Shown piece after piece: positions 9,603 through 17,561 of a stretch of DNA of 64,000 bases (position 1 is the first letter of the stretch; each line of letters opens with the position of its first letter). The stretch covers positions 2,423,976 to 2,487,975 of the forward strand of contig NZ_CP141212.1 of the NCBI RefSeq assembly GCF_035610345.1. The letters are read 5' to 3'. Position numbers and translations under genes: made by a program. The DNA comes from Sinorhizobium meliloti (GTDB taxonomy: Bacteria; Pseudomonadota; Alphaproteobacteria; Rhizobiales; Rhizobiaceae). The notes beneath the pieces were generated by a model, which ran no database searches, was not told the origin of the DNA, and was given only the letters and a program-made list of their open reading frames with translations.

Positions 9603-10709
9603 TCACCGCACGGCATGCAGCCGCGCGGTGATCGCGACCGGCAACAGGCTCATCGCTGCGCGGCGCAGCGGCTGCCAGAAAATGCCGATCACGAGTACCG
9701 TCAGCCCAACCACCGCGAAGGCGATGAAGACGTAGGTATCGAGCGAGGCGCCGCTTTTCTGCAGGATCGTCCAAATTGCCGCGCCCAGCGACAAAAGGCC
9801 CGAGGTCACGAATGCGCGGCGATCGATCACCAGACCGATCGTCATGAAAAGCGCCACGAGGAAAATGACGGCGGCTGACTGACCCAGGCCCCCCTCGCCT
9901 GTCCACCAAACGTCGCCCTGACTGGATAAGACGATGAAACCGAGCATCGCATGGAGTAAGGCCGGTGCCGCGGCGAGATGCAGCCAGAAGGCTATGTCGG
10001 AGCGCAAGGTCAGACGATTCGGGTCCGAGATGTCGTAGCGCATGGCAAGCGCAAAAATCGCCAGCGCCGCCACGAGAAGAATCGCTGCGACCAGATGGGG
10101 ATACTGTTCCAGAACGAAGTCGACCCCGAAGGCTTTGTCCAGAGCGAGGAAAACGAAGGCGACCGCCACGGCTGCTATCGACAGCAGGAACAGGGCGAAA
10201 GACAGGGGAACTCTGTAGCGCCAGTAAAACAGCCCTAGAGGGACTGGAAAAGCGCAGACATAGGCCAATATCAAATAGGTCTCGTCCGTCCACGCAGGCT
10301 GCCCGGCCGCCATGACGTTGTACATTCCCTGCCCGACCCAATGAACGAGCGCCAGGGTCAGCGCAACTGCGGGCAAGGCCAGCCTCTGCCGGCGCACGAG
10401 TATTTCCGCCAGAACGATGATTAGCGGCAGCACGGCGATCGTGCCGCCGATGCCCCAGAGACCCACAAGCACGACCACCACGCCGATCGTGATAAGAATG
10501 TCGTGGAATCCGCGCAGGAAGCGCGGCTGCTCGCTCTCTTCTGCCGCTAGCGCATCGTGAAATGTCTCGCCAGGGCGGCTTGCTGCGGCCATTGCGGGGC
10601 CTGCACTCACCCCCCGCGCCGAAAGAAAAGTATCAAGATCATTGACACGATCGGCTGATATGAGTCCCTTTTCGGCGGCTGCCGCCAGGGCCTTGTTCAA
10701 ATCTGTCAC
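9603..10709 (-). CDS. multi-pass membrane protein of unknown function
   Basis: A 368-aa protein with a soluble N terminus of about 70 residues and then roughly ten hydrophobic segments (for example DILITIGVVVVLVGLWGIGG and SAAVIFLVALFMTIGLVID). I recognise no catalytic motif; the layout resembles DUF2157/DUF4401-type membrane proteins, a weak assignment. The start is GTG 10709, preceded at good distance by AAGGA; the longer reading frame upstream overlaps the intergenic region. It converges with ychF, 24 bases apart, and is divergent from the MaoC pair. Confidence 0.75.
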   Translation of the reverse strand: MTDLNKALAAAAEKGLISADRVNDLDTFLSARGVSAGPAMAAASRPGETFHDALAAEESEQPRFLRGFHDILITIGVVVVLVGLWGIGGTIAVLPLIIVLAEILVRRQRLALPAVALTLALVHWVGQGMYNVMAAGQPAWTDETYLILAYVCAFPVPLGLFYWRYRVPLSFALFLLSIAAVAVAFVFLALDKAFGVDFVLEQYPHLVAAILLVAALAIFALAMRYDISDPNRLTLRSDIAFWLHLAAAPALLHAMLGFIVLSSQGDVWWTGEGGLGQSAAVIFLVALFMTIGLVIDRRAFVTSGLLSLGAAIWTILQKSGASLDTYVFIAFAVVGLTVLVIGIFWQPLRRAAMSLLPVAITARLHAVR

Positions 10710-10873
10710 GGTCGGATCCTTGCGGGAAAATACTGCAACGTACAACTTTCGGTAAGGTGATCGCATGAACAATCGACATGCGCAACCTGGAAAATCAGCC
10801 GGACCGAAGCCACGTAAGGGCCGGCCTTTGTGCGTTCTCTTGGAACGCGCGTCGCCCAAGGAGAGAATGAGGC

Positions 10874-11329
10874 ATGCTTTATTTCGAGGATTTCACTCAG
10901 GGGCGGCGTTTCGACTACAGCCCGGTCCTGATGCAGGCCAACGACATGATCGCCTTCGCCAGCGAATTCGATCCGCAGCCCATGCATCTGGATGAAGAGG
11001 TCGGCAAGAGCAGCATTCTCGGCGGCCTCGCCGCTTCCGGTTGGCACACGAGCGCGGTCGGCATGCGGATGATGATCGAGGCCTTTCTCGGCAATTCATC
11101 CTCGCAAGGGTCACCGGGCATCGACTTCATGGAGTGGAAGAAGCCGGTCCTTGCCGGAGATATCCTTTCAGGCTTCAGCCTTGTCCTGGAGGCGCGCCCG
11201 TCGAAAACCAAGCCCGCGATCGGCTTCGTCAAATTTCGCAACGAGATCGAGAACCAGAGCGGTGAAGCCGTGGCGGTTTCGGAATGCTCCGTCATGTTCA
11301 GGCGCCGCAATGGGGAGGCGCGCGCATGA
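10874..11329 (+). CDS. MaoC family dehydratase (first of pair)
   Basis: A 151-aa hot-dog-fold protein of the MaoC/R-specific enoyl-CoA hydratase family. The hydratase motif is visible as FASEFDPQPMHLDEE, with the catalytic Asp and His four residues apart, followed by GLAASGWHTSAVGMRMM. Such enzymes hydrate enoyl-CoAs in fatty-acid, PHA or branched-chain pathways; the exact substrate is unknown. The stop overlaps the start of a second MaoC gene, so the two are surely co-translated and may form a heteromer. Confidence 0.88.
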   Translation: MLYFEDFTQGRRFDYSPVLMQANDMIAFASEFDPQPMHLDEEVGKSSILGGLAASGWHTSAVGMRMMIEAFLGNSSSQGSPGIDFMEWKKPVLAGDILSGFSLVLEARPSKTKPAIGFVKFRNEIENQSGEAVAVSECSVMFRRRNGEARA

Positions 11330-11796
11330 TGACGCTGGAGGAGCTCTACCAGGCCGGGCGCAAGGTCGTCACCGGCAGCCTGACATTCACCGCGGAGGAC
11401 ATCATCCGCTTCGCCCGCGATTTCGACCCGCAGCCCTTCCACGTCGACGAGCATCAGGCGAAACAGTCGCTTTTCGGCGGTCTTTGCGCCTCCGGATGGC
11501 ATACCAGCGCCGGCTGGATGCAGTGCTTCCTGCGGTTCTGGAAAGACGAGAGCCGCCGCCTTGCAGCCGAGGGACTGCATGCGCCGAAGCTCGGTCCCTC
11601 GCCCGGCTTCAAGGAACTCAGGTGGCTGAAGCCGGTCTATGCCGGCGACACGATCACCTATGCGGTCACTTTGCTGGAGGCCCGGATCGTCGCCTCGCGA
11701 CCCGGCTGGCGGATCAACACGATCCTCTGCGAGGGCGAGAACCAGCACGGCGAGCCGGTCATCCGCTTCGAGAGCAAGGTCATCGAATTCGCTTGA
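11326..11796 (+). CDS. MaoC family dehydratase (second of pair)
   Basis: A 156-aa paralogue of the preceding gene, with FARDFDPQPFHVDEHQAKQ (same Asp-x4-His signature), GGLCASGWHTSAGW and a fuller C-terminal half ending ENQHGEPVIRFESKVIEFA. The ATG at 11326 overlaps the previous stop (ATGA); the ATG at 11329 is the next possible start, and GGGGAGG lies just upstream. Two adjacent MaoC genes are common in alphaproteobacteria. Confidence 0.88.
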   Translation: MMTLEELYQAGRKVVTGSLTFTAEDIIRFARDFDPQPFHVDEHQAKQSLFGGLCASGWHTSAGWMQCFLRFWKDESRRLAAEGLHAPKLGPSPGFKELRWLKPVYAGDTITYAVTLLEARIVASRPGWRINTILCEGENQHGEPVIRFESKVIEFA

Positions 11797-11841
11797 ATGG
11801 CCGGGGCCAGCTGTTCGATCCTGGCCTATGAGCCTGTGGGC

Positions 11842-12384
11842 TCAATGCCCCTCGAATTCGATGAGCGTGCGCACATTGACGCCGAGCGCTTCGAGCTTCT
11901 TGCGCCCGCCGAGCTCAGGCAGATCGATGATGAAGCAGGCTGCGACGATGTCCGCACCCATCTGCTTCAGGAGCTTGGCGGCGCCCTCGGCGGTGCCGCC
12001 GGTGGCGATCAGGTCATCGACGAGGATCACCTTGTCGCCGGGAGCGACCGCGTCCCTGTGCATTTCCATCTCGTCCACGCCGTATTCCAGACTGTAGGCG
12101 ATCCGCACCGTGTCGTGCGGCAACTTTCCCTTCTTGCGAATGGGTATGAAGCCGGCCGAAAGCTGGTGCGCAATCGCCCCGCCAAGGATAAAGCCCCTCG
12201 CCTCGATGCCGGCGATCTTGTCGACCTTGGTACCGGCATAGGGATGGACGAGCTCGTCTATCGCCCGGCGGAAGGCCCGCGGATTGCCGAGCAGGGTCGT
12301 GATGTCACGGAACATGACGCCGGGCTTCGGATAGTCCGGAATGCTTCGAATGGCTGAAATCAGTTCCGATTGAACAGCGGTCAT
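11842..12384 (-). CDS. apt: adenine phosphoribosyltransferase
   Basis: A 180-aa purine-salvage enzyme that makes AMP from adenine and PRPP. Seen in order are the N-terminal [37 protein letters not shown], and the PRPP-binding [20 protein letters not shown]. The length is typical. ATG 12384 is chosen because conserved sequence starts there. It converges with the MaoC pair. Confidence 0.96.
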   Translation of the reverse strand: MTAVQSELISAIRSIPDYPKPGVMFRDITTLLGNPRAFRRAIDELVHPYAGTKVDKIAGIEARGFILGGAIAHQLSAGFIPIRKKGKLPHDTVRIAYSLEYGVDEMEMHRDAVAPGDKVILVDDLIATGGTAEGAAKLLKQMGADIVAACFIIDLPELGGRKKLEALGVNVRTLIEFEGH

Positions 12385-12557
12385 GTGTGAATGCGGCCTT
12401 TGCTGGATCCTCGATTGCCACAGGCATAGCACCAACAAAGCGCCCGTTTACAGGATTTTCTTCGCTCGGGGTCCGGGCCGGAACAATTTGGCGAGAGCGC
12501 GGGTTGATGCTAGGCTTTTCAAGGGGAGGCTTGCCGATTGTAGGAAGGAGGAACACC

Positions 12558-12743
12558 ATGCGCCTATTCGAATGCGGTTCGCTCGTCCCGGGTTGCGCTT
12601 GGCACACCCGTGCTGACAATGATGCGGAAATCGTGCGCCGGGTCGTCGAGCACATGCGCGAGACCCATGGCGAGACGATCATCCGCGAAAACATGGTCGA
12701 CAACATCAAGGCCCGCATCGTCGACGAAACCAAGGTCGCCTGA
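12558..12743 (+). CDS. DUF1059 domain small protein
   Basis: A 61-aa protein, MRLFECGSLVPGCAWHTRAD at the start, matching the small DUF1059 family (C-x5-C near the N terminus, then EIVRRVVEHMRETHG). The two cysteines and the histidines may bind metal; no function is known. A good AAGGAGG lies eight bases before the ATG. It converges with cca. Confidence 0.85.
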   Translation: MRLFECGSLVPGCAWHTRADNDAEIVRRVVEHMRETHGETIIRENMVDNIKARIVDETKVA

Positions 12744-12761
12744 CCGCGGCCCGAACCGGTC

Positions 12762-14021
12762 TCAGCCCGACCGCACCATCGACTCGAGCCGGGCGACGAG
12801 GGTCGCCCGCTCGACCTTGAAGTTGCGCTCGACCCAGAACGCTTCGAGCTCTGCCAGCACTTCCCCCACCTTGGGACCGGCGGGAACCCCCAGCTTGAGG
12901 ACATCGGCACCGTTCAACGGGAAGGCAGGTCGCTGCCATTTCTCCGCCCGTGCAAGGAGTCGGTGAAAGGAAGCGCTGTCCGCAAGGAATGCCGGATCGG
13001 TTTCGGCCTTGCGGCGTGCCGAGGCAAGCGCAAGCCTCAGCCGGACGACGATGCCTTCTGCGCCATGGCGATAGAGCCTTCGGTCGAGCGCCGCATCCGC
13101 AAGAGTAGCGGCGATTTCCGGCGCTTCGGCGAACCGGTCGAGGTAAGCGCTCTCCGCCTTGGACAGCCGCAGACGTTTGGCCATGGCTTCGAGCCGGTCA
13201 GCGTCGGGCGGGACCATCGCCGCAAGCCTCAGAAGCGGGTCCGCCTGCCAGGAAAAACCCTTCTCCGCCGCGATCAGCGCGGGGATAGCGTCGATGCCCC
13301 ATTTTTCGGTCTCGGGCAGGATCTCGCTCAGCACACCTGCCTGCCGCATCCACAGGAGCGCACGGCCGGGGTCGTCGGCCGAAAGCAGCTTCTTCGTCTC
13401 CGTCCACACGCGTTCGGCGGAAAGCGTCGCGAGCTTCGCGCGGGCCTGGGCGCAGGCCCGCAGGCCCTCGGCGTCCGGACGGCCGCTGCCGTAATGGGCG
13501 AAGAAGCGGAAGAAGCGAAGAATACGGAGGTAATCCTCGGCCACGCGTTCGGCCGCGCTGCCGATGAAGCGCACCGCCCGCGTCTCGATGTCTCCGAGGC
13601 CCCCGACATGGTCGATGATCTCGCCGTCCGCACCGGCGTAGAGGGCGTTGATGGTGAAGTCGCGGCGTTCCGCATCCGCTTTCCAGTCGGTCCCGAAGGC
13701 CACTTCGGCGCGACGCCCGTCGGTCGCGACGTCTCGGCGCAGGGTCGTTATCTCATAGGGAACACCTTCTATGACGAGCGTCACGGTGCCATGGTCGATT
13801 CCCGTCGGCACCGCCTTGATGCCGGCGCCCTCCGCCCGCTCGGTCACCTCCTCGGGACGCCAGGTGGTTGCCAGGTCGACGTCGCCGGCCGGCAAACCCA
13901 TGAGGCTGTTGCGGATCGCGCCTCCGACGACCCGAACCTCGCCGCCATCGGCGTTCAACAGGTCGAAGATGCGGCGAAGATGAGGAGCCTGAAACCAGCG
14001 CTCGGCGACAATGGAAGTCAT
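12762..14021 (-). CDS. cca: CCA tRNA nucleotidyltransferase family protein
   Basis: A 419-aa class II nucleotidyltransferase that adds or repairs the 3' CCA of tRNA. The catalytic head shows VRVVGGAIRNSLMGLPAGDVDLATT with the paired metal-binding aspartates, followed by FGTDWKADAERRDFTINAL and a YLRILRFFRFFAHYG segment. The C-terminal helical part with DVLKLGVPAGPKVGEVLAEL is as in rhizobial homologues. Its ATG overlaps the stop of the NUDIX gene upstream, so both are read in one operon with DUF1285. Confidence 0.93.
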   Translation of the reverse strand: MTSIVAERWFQAPHLRRIFDLLNADGGEVRVVGGAIRNSLMGLPAGDVDLATTWRPEEVTERAEGAGIKAVPTGIDHGTVTLVIEGVPYEITTLRRDVATDGRRAEVAFGTDWKADAERRDFTINALYAGADGEIIDHVGGLGDIETRAVRFIGSAAERVAEDYLRILRFFRFFAHYGSGRPDAEGLRACAQARAKLATLSAERVWTETKKLLSADDPGRALLWMRQAGVLSEILPETEKWGIDAIPALIAAEKGFSWQADPLLRLAAMVPPDADRLEAMAKRLRLSKAESAYLDRFAEAPEIAATLADAALDRRLYRHGAEGIVVRLRLALASARRKAETDPAFLADSASFHRLLARAEKWQRPAFPLNGADVLKLGVPAGPKVGEVLAELEAFWVERNFKVERATLVARLESMVRSG

Positions 14022-14650
14022 GCATAGAGCCTTTCATAGAGCATGCGGACGATCCCCGCGGTGATCCCCCAGATGTTCCTTTCGCCATAGGGCATACGAT
14101 AGAAATGGCGCTCAGCGCCCTGCCAGTGACTGCTTCCCCGTCCATGATTTCGCGGATTCATCAGGAACGACAACGGCACCTCGAACACGCTCTCCACTTC
14201 CTCCGGGTTCGGCTCAAGCACGAAGCCGGGCTGAACCACCGCAAGCACCGGCGTGATGCGGAAGCCGGACATGGCCATGTAATGCGGCAGCCGAGCGACC
14301 GTCTCGACGAAACGGGGATCGAGCCCGATCTCCTCCTCAGCCTCGCGCAGTGCGGCGACTTCGATGGAGTGATCTTCCGGATCCACCGCACCGCCCGGAA
14401 AGGCGACCTGGCCGGAATGCTTGCGCAAATTCGAGGTGCGCTGGGTGAAGATGACGTTGGCGTCTTCGCCGTCGTCGACGACGGGGACGAGGACTGCGGC
14501 GTCCTTCAGATGCAGGGACTCGAGATAGGATACGATGCCCGGGTTCAGCAGGAAATCGCCGTGATCGCGCCAGGCAGTCTCGATCGGCCCCCCCGCCTGC
14601 TGCAGCGCGCGGCGACGGAATTCGTCGGCGGAGTATGGGTGACCGTTCAT
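14018..14650 (-). CDS. NUDIX hydrolase, CoA pyrophosphatase-like
   Basis: A 210-aa NUDIX protein of the CoA-diphosphatase (NudL) type. The NUDIX box is complete: GGAVDPEDHSIEVAALREAEEEIG, preceded by the UPF0035-like TQRTSNLRKHSGQVAFPGG, which is typical of CoA pyrophosphatases. The start is taken as ATG 14650, which overlaps the stop of the DUF1285 gene (ATGA); a GTG at 14656 is also possible. Operon order DUF1285-NUDIX-cca is conserved in alphaproteobacteria. Confidence 0.9.
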   Translation of the reverse strand: MNGHPYSADEFRRRALQQAGGPIETAWRDHGDFLLNPGIVSYLESLHLKDAAVLVPVVDDGEDANVIFTQRTSNLRKHSGQVAFPGGAVDPEDHSIEVAALREAEEEIGLDPRFVETVARLPHYMAMSGFRITPVLAVVQPGFVLEPNPEEVESVFEVPLSFLMNPRNHGRGSSHWQGAERHFYRMPYGERNIWGITAGIVRMLYERLYA

Positions 14651-15270
14651 CGGCACAAAGCTTCCAGCTCGGCCGCGGGCATGATCGGGAAGATCGCTCC
14701 GGCCGATCTGACGCAGAACATCTCCACCCCTTCCACCGCGATGGTCTCGCCGAGCTCTACGATGTCGTACATCACCGGTCGCGAGACGAGCGCTTTCAGC
14801 CGCCCGCGCACATGCAGATAAGGTTTGAGTTCGCGATTGTCGCCGTGGATAACGAAGCGCAAGGGATGCTCCGGGCCCGCCTCGACCACGTCGCCGACAT
14901 TGGTGCGGAAGGTCAGCACATTCTCGCCGTCCTTATCGGTCACGCTCATCTCCACGGCAATGAACGGCGCGTCGGCGACCCGGATGCCGACCTTTTCCAC
15001 AGGCGTGACGAGATAGGTCTTGCCGTCCTCGTCCTTGCGAAGCACGGTCGAGAACAGCCTCACCAGCGGCTGCCGGCCGATCGGCGTGCCCATGTAGAAC
15101 CAGGTTCCATCGCCGCGGATCTCCATGTCGATGTCGCCGCAGAACGGCGGATTCCAGCGGTCGACCGGCGGCAACCCTCTCGCCTCGCCGCCCGTCTGCC
15201 CGGCAGCGCGTGCGATCAGCGCCGCCAGGCCGGCCGCATCGCCCATTTGCTGAATCTTGGCTTCTGCCAT
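14647..15270 (-). CDS. DUF1285 domain protein
   Basis: A 207-aa protein matching DUF1285, with PPVDRWNPPFCGDIDMEI and GTWFYMGTPIGRQPLVRLF near residues 35-70 and a second beta-rich half (RFVIHGDNRELKPYLHVRGR). The family is soluble and of unknown function. It is the first gene of the operon with the CoA pyrophosphatase and cca. ATG 15270 is selected because conserved sequence starts near there and the upstream frame runs into repeats. Confidence 0.88.
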   Translation of the reverse strand: MAEAKIQQMGDAAGLAALIARAAGQTGGEARGLPPVDRWNPPFCGDIDMEIRGDGTWFYMGTPIGRQPLVRLFSTVLRKDEDGKTYLVTPVEKVGIRVADAPFIAVEMSVTDKDGENVLTFRTNVGDVVEAGPEHPLRFVIHGDNRELKPYLHVRGRLKALVSRPVMYDIVELGETIAVEGVEMFCVRSAGAIFPIMPAAELEALCR

Positions 15271-15382
15271 TGTTCCGTCCCGTTTGGTCTCGATCTTGCA
15301 TCCGAAGCATGACGCCGTGGCCTGCTGCATGTTTCCTTGTTCGTGGCCGATCGAGGACAAACGCATGCAGCAGTTAAAAGTG

Positions 15383-15424
15383 CTACAGCAAGTCTTGCGC
15401 GTCTGATAAGACGCGGCGCTGTAG
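15383..15424. repeat. Rhizobial intergenic palindrome, copy 3
   Basis: The best preserved copy: outer arms CTACAGC (15383-15389) and GCTGTAG (15418-15424) enclose GCGCGTCTgataAGACGCG. It sits in the 356-base gap between the divergent DUF1285 operon and the MoxR operon. I see no other element or gene in that gap; both promoters must be there. Confidence 0.75.
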
Positions 15425-15626
15425 CGGGTATGCACCACAAGCTCGCTTCGGCGCATATGTCCGCATTCGCGCCTGGAACGCAATGCTTCAGGCTTTGGTG
15501 TCAAGCTCACGAGATAGTGCGACGGCGGCGGCTTGTCAGCCGCCCCGCGGGGTCTAAATTGAAAAACAGGAACTGGACAGCCGGCATCGGCGATCGATCC
15601 AGAAGCGGACGACCGGGAGACTTGCA

Positions 15627-16640
15627 ATGAGTGTAATGAGAGGCGCGACCGAACTGGCCGACGAAAAGGCGATCGTCGCCGCAGCCGAGGCGGCGCTCGG
15701 AGAGGTCGCGCTGGTCCGCGCCGAGATCGGCAAGGTCATTTTCGGTCAGGAGAGCGTCGTCGAACAAACGCTGCTCGCGGTACTTTCCGGCGGGCACGCG
15801 CTGCTTGTCGGCGTTCCGGGGCTTGCCAAGACCAAGCTCGTCGCCACGCTCGGCATCGTTCTCGGGCTCGACAACAGCCGCATTCAGTTCACGCCCGACC
15901 TCATGCCCTCCGATATCCTGGGTTCGGAAGTCATGGACCAGGACGCGGCCGGTCATCGCTCCTTCCGCTTCATTCCCGGCCCGATCTTCACGCAGCTCCT
16001 GATGGCCGACGAGATCAACCGCGCCTCGCCGCGCACGCAGTCGGCCCTGCTGCAGGCGATGCAGGAGTATCACATCACCATCGCGGGCGACCGCAAGGAC
16101 CTGCCACAGCCGTTCCACGTGCTCGCAACCCAGAACCCGCTGGAGCAGGAAGGCACCTATCCGCTGCCCGAAGCCCAACTCGACCGCTTCCTGATGCAGG
16201 TCGATGTCGGCTACCCCGAGCTTGCCGCCGAAAGACAGATCCTGCTCGAGACGACCGGACTCGCAGAAACAGAGGCGCGGCCCGTCATCGATGCAGGCCG
16301 CCTGCAGCAGATCCAGGGGCTGATCCGTCAGATGCCTGTCGGCGAGAAGGTGGTCGACGCCATCCTGGCGCTCGTTCGTTCCGCACGCCCCGGCAACGGC
16401 AATGCCGACACCGACAAGAACGTTGCCTGGGGGCCGGGTCCGCGCGCCGGACAGGCGCTCATGCTCTGCGCCCGCGCCCGCGCGCTCTACGACGGGCGGC
16501 TTGCCCCTTCGATCGACGACGTCCTTGCGCTCGCCGAGCCGGTTCTCCAGCACCGCATGGCGCTGACCTTCGCCGCCCGCGCCGAGGGCATGTCGGTGCG
16601 CGACGTCATCGCCGACCTGGTGAAGCGGGCCAAGGGCTGA
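15627..16640 (+). CDS. MoxR family AAA+ ATPase
   Basis: A 337-aa MoxR-type AAA+ protein. The Walker A motif GVPGLAKTK is at residues 62-70, Walker B LLMADEINRA and sensor VLATQNPLEQEGTYPLPEAQ follow. MoxR ATPases act as chaperones for maturation of cell-envelope or metalloprotein complexes, generally together with VWA proteins. It opens a tight operon with a DUF58 protein and two BatA/VWA-like membrane proteins (3 bases, 1-base overlap and 10 bases apart). Confidence 0.93.
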   Translation: MSVMRGATELADEKAIVAAAEAALGEVALVRAEIGKVIFGQESVVEQTLLAVLSGGHALLVGVPGLAKTKLVATLGIVLGLDNSRIQFTPDLMPSDILGSEVMDQDAAGHRSFRFIPGPIFTQLLMADEINRASPRTQSALLQAMQEYHITIAGDRKDLPQPFHVLATQNPLEQEGTYPLPEAQLDRFLMQVDVGYPELAAERQILLETTGLAETEARPVIDAGRLQQIQGLIRQMPVGEKVVDAILALVRSARPGNGNADTDKNVAWGPGPRAGQALMLCARARALYDGRLAPSIDDVLALAEPVLQHRMALTFAARAEGMSVRDVIADLVKRAKG

Positions 16641-16643
16641 CGC

Positions 16644-17561
16644 ATGGCCTCGATCGGGCACATTGTCGCGCGTACCCCTTCCGGTGAGGTCCTGTCGCGC
16701 GCGCAGCAGCGCGCGATGCTGGTGCCCGACTGTCTTGTCGAGGCCCGCAGGATCGCCAACACGGTCATCACCGGTTGGCACGGCCGGCGCAAGCGCGGTA
16801 TCGGCGAGAACTTCTGGCAGTTCCGCCCCTACAGCGACGGGGAAAGCTTCTCGCGTATCGACTGGCGCCGTTCCGCCAAGGACGACCACACCTATGTCCG
16901 CGACCGCGAATGGGAGGCAGCGCACACGATCTGGCTCTGGGCCGATCTCTCGCCCTCGATGATGTACAAATCGACGCTCGGCGCCGTTTCGAAGGAGAGC
17001 CGCGCTCTGGTGCTGATGCTGGCGCTCGCCGAAATTCTCGCCCGTTCCGGCGAGCGGATCGGCTGCCCGGGCGTGATGGAGCCGGTTTCGGCACGCAACG
17101 CCGCCGAGCGGCTGGCAACGGCAATCATGCATAGTCCGCTTTCGGAGGGCCTGCCCGATACTGGAATGATCCGCGGCGCCAGCGACCTCGTTCTGATCGG
17201 CGATTTTCTCGACCCCGCCGACAGGGTGATGGAACGACTTGGACCGCTCGCCCGCCGGGGCCTGCGCGGCCATGTCGTGGAGATCGCCGATCCGGCGGAG
17301 GAGGTCTTCCCCTATGCCGGCAGAACCGAGTTCACCGACCCTGAAACCGGCGAGAAGCTGACCGCGGGACGCGCCGAGATCCTGCGCGAGGATTACCAGC
17401 GTGCCTATCGCGCCCGCCGCGAAAGCCTCGGCACGAGCCTGCGCCATCTCGGCTGGACCTTCATTCCGCACAGAACGGATCGGGCGGCGTCGGAAGCTCT
17501 GGTCACGGTGCATATGCATCTTTCAGGCATGCCGGGCCGAGCGGCCCATGGGGGGCTCTGA
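16644..17561 (+). CDS. DUF58 domain protein
   Basis: A 305-aa protein with the DUF58 core motif ENFWQFRPYSDGESFSRIDW at about residues 55-75 and a VWA-like remainder (IWLWADLSPSMMYKSTLG). DUF58 proteins accompany MoxR ATPases and are thought to be their partners or substrates. Its stop overlaps the ATG of the next gene by one base. Confidence 0.92.
   Translation: MASIGHIVARTPSGEVLSRAQQRAMLVPDCLVEARRIANTVITGWHGRRKRGIGENFWQFRPYSDGESFSRIDWRRSAKDDHTYVRDREWEAAHTIWLWADLSPSMMYKSTLGAVSKESRALVLMLALAEILARSGERIGCPGVMEPVSARNAAERLATAIMHSPLSEGLPDTGMIRGASDLVLIGDFLDPADRVMERLGPLARRGLRGHVVEIADPAEEVFPYAGRTEFTDPETGEKLTAGRAEILREDYQRAYRARRESLGTSLRHLGWTFIPHRTDRAASEALVTVHMHLSGMPGRAAHGGL

Noticed and set aside
9600..9630. 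Inverted repeat GATCACCGC..GCGGTGATC as a terminator
   Set aside because: It lies within the last codons of the membrane protein gene and lacks a T run.
15507..17519. 670-aa ORF on the minus strand
   Set aside because: Antisense to the MoxR and DUF58 genes.
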